11,150 bases of DNA from Clostridiales bacterium (GTDB lineage: Bacteria; Bacillota; Clostridia; Oscillospirales; Acutalibacteraceae), in the NCBI GenBank assembly GCA_012728445.1, contig JAAYFA010000353.1:1-11150 (forward strand), given 5' to 3'. Of this stretch, positions 1-5,215 are shown in pieces. How positions within the stretch are numbered: position 1 is the stretch's first letter; each line of letters begins with the position of its first letter. The notes beneath the pieces are model-generated. The model worked only from the letters and a program-made list of their open reading frames with translations. It was not told where the DNA came from and made no database searches. Made by a program: the position numbers and the translations under genes.

Positions 1-885
1 ATTGATGAAGATGCTCTCGATGACAAGGAATATACGGGCAGCATAATTAGCCTTTTAGAAAACGCTGAAACTTTTATAAAGAACAACTCCATAACTCGCT
101 GGAATATTCGAGGCATGAATAGGATTGAAGAAAGCGATTATCCTCAAAAAGCAATCAGAGAAGCCTTGGTTAATGCGATTATACACAGAGATTACCAGAT
201 TACCGGATCAGAAATTCATGTTGATTTATACGATAACAGACTTGAGGTATCTTCTCCGGGCGGGATGATGGATGGTAGCAAAATCCAAAACATGGATTTG
301 AAACATATTCATTCAATGAGAAGAAACCTGATTATCTCCGATTTGTTCGGCAGACTCAGGTTTATGGAAAGACGAGGCAGCGGCCTTAATAGGATAGTTA
401 ATTCATATTCTAACTGTATCGAAAAACCTCGATTTTATTCCGAGGATAATCAGTTTGTTGTAACTTTGCCAAATCAAAACGTCGGTGGCAGAATAGAAAG
501 TACAGTTTCTGAAGAAGATAGTATACTTTCCGAGAAAGATAGTATAGTTTCTGAAGAAGATAGTATACTTTCCGAGCAAGATAGTATAGTTTCTGAAGAA
601 GATATTATACAGGTGAAGAAAACTGCATCTTCAAAAATCAAAGAGCAAGTTGAATTTGAGACACGCATAGATGCTGTACTTCGTGATTCCACACTGGTTA
701 AAACCCGAACAAATACAATAAAAATGTTTAAAAAGTTTGGTTATGGTTATAGCTTCAACAGGGAAAAAGTTGGCGAGTTGTTTAATGTGCAAAACGCTCG
801 TGCATCTCAAATAATCAGTTTGCTAATCAAAAACAATATCATCGAAAGAAAACAGAGAGATGAATATTATTTTACAAAAGAATAA
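1..885 (+). CDS. ATP-binding, winged-helix transcriptional regulator-like protein (AlbA_2/HATPase_c_4 type), 5' end outside window
   Basis: The frame is open from base 1, so the gene is cut by the window edge; the ATG at 115 is internal. The visible 294 codons begin in the linker before a GHKL-like HATPase_c_4 module. Its hallmark is the stretch IREALVNAIIHRDY, followed by an EIHVDLYDNRLEVSSPGGM-type strand. Five 7-residue acidic repeats follow (bases 505-609), then a C-terminal winged helix (NREKVGELFNVQNARASQII, then a DEYYF wing). Proteins of this family pair an N-terminal AlbA_2 (Schlafen-like) DNA-binding domain with this module. They are annotated as putative regulators or RecG-like proteins, and some sit inside type I restriction loci. 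The real substrate is unknown. Base composition is low (23 G+C of 60 in bases 121-180, against 37 of 60 in 1441-1500 of the next gene), which suggests horizontal origin. The AlbA_2 domain itself is not visible here and is inferred from family architecture. Confidence 0.85.
   Translation: MDEDALDDKEYTGSIISLLENAETFIKNNSITRWNIRGMNRIEESDYPQKAIREALVNAIIHRDYQITGSEIHVDLYDNRLEVSSPGGMMDGSKIQNMDLKHIHSMRRNLIISDLFGRLRFMERRGSGLNRIVNSYSNCIEKPRFYSEDNQFVVTLPNQNVGGRIESTVSEEDSILSEKDSIVSEEDSILSEQDSIVSEEDIIQVKKTASSKIKEQVEFETRIDAVLRDSTLVKTRTNTIKMFKKFGYGYSFNREKVGELFNVQNARASQIISLLIKNNIIERKQRDEYYFTKE
505..609 (+). repeat. Five tandem 21-bp in-frame repeats, alternating A-B-A-B-A
   Basis: Five direct copies of a 21-bp unit lie inside the ATP-binding protein gene. 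Each encodes seven residues of the form [V/L]-S-E-[E/K/Q]-D-S-I. Two DNA variants alternate: A units begin GTTTCTGAAGAAGAT and B units begin CTTTCCGAG(A/C)AAGAT. Both end in AGTATA except the last copy, which ends ATTATA. The alternation implies duplication of a 42-bp A+B unit. The product is an acidic linker between the ATPase-like module and the winged helix. Because 21 is a multiple of 3, copy changes would keep the frame. Confidence 0.95.
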
Positions 886-916
886 TAATATTAATCAATT
901 TTGCGGATGTGACCCC

Positions 917-1081
917 ATGCCTACAAATTTTATTTGGCTAACCACCACAAATTTGCCTTTTTCTCCATTGCAACTGCAAACGTGATTCGCTAAAAATGTC
1001 CGAAAAATAGAGGTTCACAAAGTAATTGACGAAACACAAGTGTTGTTCGATAGCTTAATGAATGGTTACTTTTGGCAAGAC
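917..1081 (+). pseudogene. hsdS: Remnant of type I restriction specificity subunit (HsdS) C-terminus
   Basis: Frame 2 reads a segment with NLPFSPLQLQT, then an in-frame TGA at 983-985, then FAKNVRKIEVHKVIDETQ and LFDSLMNGYFW. This matches, from memory of the family, the end of HsdS proteins: a P-L-P-P-L-x-L-Q-x-x-F-A motif leading into the conserved C-terminal helix with LFDSLM-x-x-YF. HsdS recognises the DNA target of type I restriction-modification enzymes. Only about 55 codons survive, there is no start or upstream target-recognition domain, and the frame runs into the hairpin-rich repeat just after the YFW end. The TGA differs by one base from CGA (Arg). The neighbouring ATP-binding protein belongs to a family often found inside hsd operons, which supports the call. 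The 5' boundary of the remnant is uncertain. Confidence 0.6.
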
Positions 1082-1083
1082 CG

Positions 1084-1200
1084 ACCTCTCCGTCAGGCTG
1101 CGGCCTGCCACCTCTCCTTACCAAGGAGAGGCAAGCACGAAGGCTGCTCCCTCCTGGCTCTCCTATGTTAGGAGAGCTGTCACCGCAGTGACTGAGAGGT
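1084..1200. repeat. MITE-like hairpin-rich repeat element with terminal inverted repeats
   Basis: The ends are a perfect 7-bp inverted repeat, ACCTCTC (1084-1090) and GAGAGGT (1194-1200), continuing imperfectly inward. Inside are four hairpins in mirror order. CAGGC-TGCG-GCCTG is at 1094-1107. A 9-bp stem CCTCTCCTT with a 3-nt loop is at 1111-1131. A 9-bp stem GCTCTCCTA with a 3-nt loop is at 1157-1177. GTCAC-CGCA-GTGAC is at 1179-1192. This resembles the short non-coding interspersed repeats common in gut Clostridia genomes (established only from recollection of such sequences). No ORF lies inside. A possible 4-bp direct repeat AGAC flanks it (1078-1081 and 1201-1204), but this is weak. Confidence 0.7.
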
Positions 1201-1212
1201 AGACGTCCCCCC

Positions 1213-1235
1213 TCGCCCGCAGGCGACTGAGAGCT
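1213..1235. repeat. Second, diverged half-copy of the repeat's right end
   Basis: TCGCC-CGCA-GGCGA (1213-1226) followed by CTGAGAG repeats the layout of the right end of the preceding element: GTCAC-CGCA-GTGAC followed by TGAGAGG. It has the same 5-bp stem, the same CGCA loop and the same tail, but compensatory changes in the stem. This looks like a solo or tandem end left by an earlier element. Confidence 0.5.
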
Positions 1236-1267
1236 AGAAACAAACTAACACAACAAAGGACAAACCC

Positions 1268-2617
1268 ATGAACACCCCCATTTATAACGCCATCATCCAA
1301 CACAACAAAAAACACCGCTCGGCCTTCCATATGCCGGCTCACAAAGGCGCGGCGGATTGCTTGGCGCCCTTGGGTGATGCTTTAAAACTGGATATGACCG
1401 AAATACCGGATACCGGCAGTTTATTTGACGGCGAAGGTGCGACGGCTGAAGCGGAAAGGCTCGCGGCGGAACTGTTCGGCACCGCTGGCAGTTTTATGAG
1501 TGCGGGCGGTTGCACGCTTTGTATACAGGCCATGTTGCGCTTGGCTTTGCCCCGGGGCGGCAAAATCATCTGTGGCCGAGTTATTCATCGGGCGGCAATC
1601 AATGCCATGGCACTGCTGGACATTGCCCCTGTGTGGGTGATGCCGGACAACTCTGCGGGACCGGAATTTGCCGGCAGAATTACCGCCGACGCCGTTGCGG
1701 AGATGCTGGAGCAAAACCCGGATGCGAAAGCGGTTTATATCACAACGCCCGATTATTTTGGGGTGATGAGCGATGTGGCGGCGATATCTGCCAAGGCGAA
1801 AAAATATGATGTGCCCGTTATTGTGGACAACGCGCATGGGGCGCATCTGCAGTTTTTAGACCCTTCATTCAGTCCGTTAGCAAGGGGCGCTGCTATGAGT
1901 GCAGATTCGGCTCATAAGACCCTGCCTGTGCTCACGGGCGGCGCATGGCTGAATATAGCGGACAAACAATATTTGCCCGGTGTACGGGCTGCCATGGCGC
2001 TTTTTGGCTCAACGAGCCCCTCTTACCTGATTATGCTGTCGCTCGATTTATGCCGAGCGTGGCTTATGGAAAGCGGCACAGATGCGATGACGAGGCTAGC
2101 CGTAAAAACCGACCACATCAAAAAGATAATGCGGGAAAAAGGATTTGTTTTACCGCCGGGGGAGTGTGACCCGCTTCGATTGGCTTTTAATACTGCGGCT
2201 GTGGGGCTTTCGGGCGACAAGGCCGGTCAAATACTGCGCGAGAACAACATAGAACCCGAGTATGCCGGGCGGGAGGGTGTTATCCTCATACCCTCACCGT
2301 TCAATACATATATCGATTTTGAACGCCTTGAGTGTGCGCTTGAAACGATGGCGGCATCTTTTGTTGTAGTGGATAAAGACCTTGTTACGGAGACCCCGGG
2401 GGCAGAACAGCCAAACGTTGAACTTACGCCGCGGCAGGCGCTATTGGCGGAAAAAGTAACGGTTCTTGTAGCGGAATCCGTTGGAAAAATTGCCTGCAAA
2501 GCGGTTTGTCCTTGTCCGCCGGCAATCCCGATTGTTATGCCGGGCGAAGTGATTACCGCACAGGCGGCGACTTTGCTCTTGGCGCACGGTTTTTCAAACA
2601 TAAACGTTGTAAAGTAG
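1268..2617 (+). CDS. Orn/Lys/Arg decarboxylase family PLP-dependent protein (YaaO-like)
   Basis: This is a fold-type I PLP enzyme of the Orn/Lys/Arg decarboxylase major-domain family, 449 residues. It is short like Bacillus YaaO (about 480) and unlike the roughly 715-residue biodegradative enzymes that carry an extra wing domain. Visible motifs are the N-terminal FHMPAHKG, an SAGGCTLCIQAML segment near the cofactor, Asp187 in VIVDNAHGAHL (expected to pair with the pyridine nitrogen) and Lys217 in SADSAHKTLP (the Schiff-base lysine). A smaller C-terminal domain ends with PAIPIVMPGEVI. The family decarboxylates basic amino acids in the cytoplasm to agmatine, cadaverine or putrescine; the substrate here cannot be read from sequence. 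The start ATG has AAAGGA seven bases upstream. In related genomes it heads the tmk-darA-holB cluster; here tmk is missing downstream. Confidence 0.9.
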   Translation: MNTPIYNAIIQHNKKHRSAFHMPAHKGAADCLAPLGDALKLDMTEIPDTGSLFDGEGATAEAERLAAELFGTAGSFMSAGGCTLCIQAMLRLALPRGGKIICGRVIHRAAINAMALLDIAPVWVMPDNSAGPEFAGRITADAVAEMLEQNPDAKAVYITTPDYFGVMSDVAAISAKAKKYDVPVIVDNAHGAHLQFLDPSFSPLARGAAMSADSAHKTLPVLTGGAWLNIADKQYLPGVRAAMALFGSTSPSYLIMLSLDLCRAWLMESGTDAMTRLAVKTDHIKKIMREKGFVLPPGECDPLRLAFNTAAVGLSGDKAGQILRENNIEPEYAGREGVILIPSPFNTYIDFERLECALETMAASFVVVDKDLVTETPGAEQPNVELTPRQALLAEKVTVLVAESVGKIACKAVCPCPPAIPIVMPGEVITAQAATLLLAHGFSNINVVK

Positions 2618-2635
2618 TTCGGTTTGCGTTATAAT
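2607..2635 (+). promoter_or_regulatory. Sigma-A-type promoter for darA
   Basis: TTGTAA (2607-2612) and a perfect TATAAT (2630-2635) are separated by 17 bases, with the -35 inside the last codons of the decarboxylase gene. Transcription would start near 2642, about 24 bases before the darA ATG at 2666. This also rules against a start at the upstream TTG (2624), which lies before the transcript start. Confidence 0.65.
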
Positions 2636-2665
2636 AAAAGCAGAAAAGATGCGGAGGCGAATGAT

Positions 2666-2989
2666 ATGAAGTTGATTATTGCGATTGTCAACAATGATGA
2701 CTACCATGCTGTTCAGGGTGAAATAACCCGCAACGGGTTCAGCGCCACAAAGCTTGCAACGTCCGGTGGATTTTTAAGGGCCGGCAACGCAACGCTTTTA
2801 ATCGGTGCGGAAGACGAAAAAGTCAGCGATGTCATCGAGATTATCCGGCGGTTTTCCAGCAAGCGCACACAAATGGTTGAAACGAGCCCTTCGTTTGCAA
2901 ACGAGGCTTTTATGACGATGCCGGTCGAAGTGACCGTCGGCGGTGCGACTGTTTTTGTGCTTGATGTTGACCAGTTCTACAAGCTCTAA
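2666..2989 (+). CDS. darA: Cyclic-di-AMP receptor DarA (YaaQ/PstA, PII-like)
   Basis: A 107-residue PII-like signal protein, close to the 109 residues of Bacillus DarA/PstA. It starts MKLIIAIVNNDD and contains TKLATSGGFLRAGNATLLIG and VEVTVGGATVFVLDVDQF, both near-diagnostic for this family. Thr28, Phe36, Asn41 and Gly47 fall where the family contacts the ligand (from memory of PstA structures). It forms a cytoplasmic trimer that binds c-di-AMP; the downstream target is not established. The start chosen is the ATG at 2666, with GGAGG eight bases upstream. The frame extends back to a TTG at 2624, but that adds residues absent from the family and lies upstream of the predicted transcript start. 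It sits between the decarboxylase and holB, as in Bacillus, but tmk and yaaR are not here. Confidence 0.95.
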   Translation: MKLIIAIVNNDDYHAVQGEITRNGFSATKLATSGGFLRAGNATLLIGAEDEKVSDVIEIIRRFSSKRTQMVETSPSFANEAFMTMPVEVTVGGATVFVLDVDQFYKL

Positions 2990-3031
2990 AAACAGGACTT
3001 GGCTATCAAAACTTTTTGTCGGGAGTCTTGA

Positions 3032-3964
3032 ATGAATTTTCAGAAACTTGAACTGAACAATCGGTTAAAACTCAGTATTTCCGAGCTGGTGGACTCCGGC
3101 AAACTACCACATGCGATTGTTATCGAAGGCGGCAGTGAGGATACACGCGTCAAGCTTGCACGGCTGCTTGCGGCATCTTTGGTTTGCCCTTCAAGTAAAA
3201 ACCGCCCTTGTACGCTCTGCCCGGCTTGTGTCAATGTCTTCGGCGGAAGGTCGGGCAGTAAAAAATTTGCGGGTGAAAAACTGCTTGCACAAAAGATTCA
3301 GCACCCGGATATCTCTGAGTTTGAAAAAGAAAAAAATCGTAAGCAGTTTAGCATCAAAATCGTTCGCGACCACATCAGAAAAGAAGCCTATATTATCCCC
3401 AATGGAGCCGGAGCAAAAGTTTTTATCTTGTTAGAATCGCATTTGATGACAACTCAGGCGCAAAATGCGTTGTTGAAAATATTAGAAGAACCGCCCTCGT
3501 ATCTGTGCTTTATTCTGGAGTGCACCAGCAAAAGTCTGCTTTTACCCACGGTTTTGTCCCGCGCGACTTGTTTCAGTCTGGGCCAGTTAGAGCTCGGCGA
3601 CGGCGTAAGGGCAAAAAAAATGGAGCTTGCTGCGCAAACGGCGGAAGAAATAGCGCTCGCCATAACAGCGCCACACGAGTATGAGCTATTAAAAAAGACA
3701 GCGGTCTTTGAAAAGAACAAGAATCTGCTGGCACTGTGCCTGCCCGAACTGGAACTGATTGTCAGGGACGCACTGGTGTTGCAAGCGGCTGGCAAAGAAA
3801 CTTTTTCGGCACCGTCCAAAGCGGCGGAGATTTTGGCGAAGGATTTGTCACAGGTGAGACTTTTCAAACTAATTAAGGAAATTCGCCTGCTTTATGAAGC
3901 GACACTGAGGAACGCAAACAACAATTTGCTCATAACGCTTACATGCAGCAGGCTTAGAGTATAA
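3032..3964 (+). CDS. holB: DNA polymerase III delta' subunit (clamp loader)
   Basis: A 310-residue AAA+ clamp-loader subunit. Its N-terminal domain keeps the delta' signature KLPHAIVIEGG with a degenerate Walker A (no GKT/S), as expected for a subunit that does not hydrolyse ATP. A four-cysteine zinc module follows: Cys52, Cys60, Cys63 and Cys66. Next comes VFILLESHLMTTQAQNALLK-type sensor sequence with ILEEPP. The usual Ser-Arg-Cys arginine-finger motif reads LSRATCF, so Ser-Arg is kept but the Cys is displaced by two. It loads the sliding clamp with DnaX and HolA. The start ATG has GGGAG six bases upstream. It lies 42 bases after darA with no terminator between, so they are probably cotranscribed. 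The C-terminal collar domain is weakly conserved, as usual. Confidence 0.93.
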   Translation: MNFQKLELNNRLKLSISELVDSGKLPHAIVIEGGSEDTRVKLARLLAASLVCPSSKNRPCTLCPACVNVFGGRSGSKKFAGEKLLAQKIQHPDISEFEKEKNRKQFSIKIVRDHIRKEAYIIPNGAGAKVFILLESHLMTTQAQNALLKILEEPPSYLCFILECTSKSLLLPTVLSRATCFSLGQLELGDGVRAKKMELAAQTAEEIALAITAPHEYELLKKTAVFEKNKNLLALCLPELELIVRDALVLQAAGKETFSAPSKAAEILAKDLSQVRLFKLIKEIRLLYEATLRNANNNLLITLTCSRLRV

Positions 3965-3965
3965 T
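3938..3965 (+). promoter_or_regulatory. Possible sigma-A promoter for ricT
   Basis: CTTACA (3938-3943) and a perfect TATAAT (3960-3965) are spaced by 16 bases. The -10 overlaps the holB stop codon, and a start near 3972 would give a leader of roughly 23 bases to ricT. It could add to read-through from holB. Confidence 0.5.
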
Positions 3966-3994
3966 ACGGGTTCGTATATATAAGGAGAGAATAA

Positions 3995-4876
3995 ATGGCA
4001 GAAGTTATCGGCGTAAGATTTAAAGAAGTTGGCAAAGTATATTATTTTGACCCCGAAGGTCGAAAATTAAAAAAGGGCGACAACGTTATTGTCGAGACCG
4101 TGCGCGGGATTGAATGCGGTGAGGTCGCCATGGACAACCGTGAGGTCAGCGATGACCAGATTGTGAAACCCTTGAAAAAGCTAATACGCGAGGCAACCCC
4201 CGAAGACCTGGAGAAGGCGAAGAAAACCGCCGAAAAAGAACGAGAAGCTTTCGACGTTTGCACACAAAAAATAGTACAGCATAAACTGGACATGAAACTT
4301 GTTGATGTGGAATTTACCTTCGACGGCAGCAAGGTTCTGTTTTATTTTACGGCTGACGGCAGAATTGATTTTAGAGAGCTTGTCAAAGATTTGGCAGGCG
4401 TTTTCCGCACGCGTATTGAACTCAGGCAAATCGGTGTGCGTGACGAATCAAAAATGATAGGCGGCCTGGGCATGTGCGGGCGTCCTTTTTGCTGCAGCAC
4501 ATTTTTGGGCGACTTTCAGCCGGTTTCCATCAAAATGGCGAAGGAGCAAGGGCTGTCACTGAACCCTGTCAAAATCAGCGGTTCCTGCGGCAGGCTGATG
4601 TGTTGCCTCAAATATGAGCAGGCAGCGTATGAACATCTTCAAAAAATAACGCCCAAACAAGGCTCCATAGTGGAAACCGCCGAAGGCAAAGGAATGGTCA
4701 CGGATGTCAGTTTATTGACCGGCAAGCTCAAGGTGCGTTTGGATCGCAACCGTGAGACGCCGCCGATGATTTTTCACCGAGACGATGTAAAAAAAGTCCG
4801 AGAAGCGCAGCCCCGTGGCGCGCGGGAAAAGACCGGAGCACCGAAAGATACCGAAAAACCGACAAACAAGGCTTAA
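3995..4876 (+). CDS. ricT: PSP1-domain Fe-S protein RicT (YaaT)
   Basis: A 293-residue protein of the PSP1/YaaT family, also annotated as stage 0 sporulation protein YaaT. The N-terminal half carries the PSP1 fold (GVRFKEVGKVYYFDPEG, then KKGDNVIVETVRGIE.GEV). The core holds two cysteine groups: Cys161/166/167 in MCGRPFCC and Cys198/203/204 in SCGRLMCC. In Bacillus, RicT forms a complex with RicA (YmcA) and RicF (YlbF) that carries [4Fe-4S] clusters and helps RNase Y mature mRNAs, and it affects sporulation and biofilm formation. The partners are not in this window. The C-terminus is a charged Lys/Glu/Pro tail. AAGGAGA lies seven bases before the ATG. A ferredoxin gene follows 90 bases downstream. 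Confidence 0.95.
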   Translation: MAEVIGVRFKEVGKVYYFDPEGRKLKKGDNVIVETVRGIECGEVAMDNREVSDDQIVKPLKKLIREATPEDLEKAKKTAEKEREAFDVCTQKIVQHKLDMKLVDVEFTFDGSKVLFYFTADGRIDFRELVKDLAGVFRTRIELRQIGVRDESKMIGGLGMCGRPFCCSTFLGDFQPVSIKMAKEQGLSLNPVKISGSCGRLMCCLKYEQAAYEHLQKITPKQGSIVETAEGKGMVTDVSLLTGKLKVRLDRNRETPPMIFHRDDVKKVREAQPRGAREKTGAPKDTEKPTNKA

Positions 4877-4908
4877 ACTTAAGCTTAAGCTGCAAATAAA
4901 AGTTTTAC

Positions 4909-4936
4909 TTGCATTTTTTAGGATTTGTGATAAAAT
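4909..4936 (+). promoter_or_regulatory. Extended -10 promoter for the ferredoxin gene
   Basis: TGA followed directly by TAAAAT (4928-4936) fits an extended -10 element (TGnTATAAT, one mismatch in the hexamer). A weak -35, TTGCAT, lies at 4909-4914 with 16-base spacing. The leader would be about 24 bases and contains AAGGAGGT. No terminator separates it from ricT, so read-through is also possible. Confidence 0.5.
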
Positions 4937-4966
4937 AACTTTTAGATTTTATAAGGAGGTAACAGC

Positions 4967-5140
4967 ATGGCATATTTTATTAATGACGACTGCATCTCGT
5001 GCGGTTTGTGTGAAGCCGAATGTCCGGTAGAAGCAATATCCGAAGGCGACGGCAAGTACGTTATCGATGCAGAGCTTTGCACGGATTGTGGAAATTGCGC
5101 GGAAGTTTGTCCGACACAAGCGCCTAACCCGGCAGAATAA
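4967..5140 (+). CDS. Clostridial-type 2[4Fe-4S] ferredoxin
   Basis: A 57-residue protein, MAYFINDDCISCGLC onward, with two CxxCxxCxxxC motifs. Cys9/12/15/19 (followed by Pro20) and Cys38/41/44/48 (followed by Pro49) are complete for two [4Fe-4S] clusters. It is a small soluble low-potential electron carrier, typical of anaerobes; the length fits the usual 55-60 residues. AAGGAGGT precedes the ATG by seven bases. It lies directly behind the Fe-S protein RicT and is closed by a strong terminator 12 bases after the stop, so it is probably transcribed alone or as the end of the ricT unit. Its redox partner cannot be told from context. Confidence 0.95.
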   Translation: MAYFINDDCISCGLCEAECPVEAISEGDGKYVIDAELCTDCGNCAEVCPTQAPNPAE

Positions 5141-5151
5141 GCAACGAACGC

Positions 5152-5185
5152 AAAAAGCGCTTGAGATTTTCTCGGGCGCTTTTTT
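5152..5185 (+). terminator. Rho-independent terminator after ferredoxin
   Basis: A stem of 14 pairs (two G-T wobbles) runs from AAAAAGCGC plus TTGAG (5152-5165), through a 5-nt ATTTT loop, to CTCGG plus GCGCTTTTT (5171-5184). It is followed by further T. It ends the darA-holB-ricT-ferredoxin block and stands only 31 bases before the GTG of the glycoside hydrolase. Confidence 0.9.
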
Positions 5186-5215
5186 CATAGGCTTTTAAGA
5201 GAAGGAGGGTACACG

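Noticed and set aside
505..609. CRISPR-like direct repeats
   Set aside because: Units are contiguous with no unique spacers and lie in frame within a coding sequence.
1026..1059. TTGACG near 1026 as a -35 for the decarboxylase gene
   Set aside because: No acceptable -10 at 16-18 bases; the best hexamer (CTTAAT) is 22 bases away and the site lies in the HsdS-like remnant.
1421..1846. A - strand frame of 141 codons inside the decarboxylase gene
   Set aside because: Antisense shadow of a GC-rich gene; His/Arg-rich, with no motif or ribosome binding site.
2624..2665. Upstream TTG start for darA giving 14 extra residues
   Set aside because: It lies before the predicted transcript start, and the ATG at 2666 has a perfect ribosome binding site and matches the family N-terminus.
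4878..4889. 12-bp palindrome CTTAAGCTTAAG after ricT
   Set aside because: Too AT-rich for a terminator and without a T-tract; upstream of the ferredoxin promoter with no known operator match, so possibly chance.
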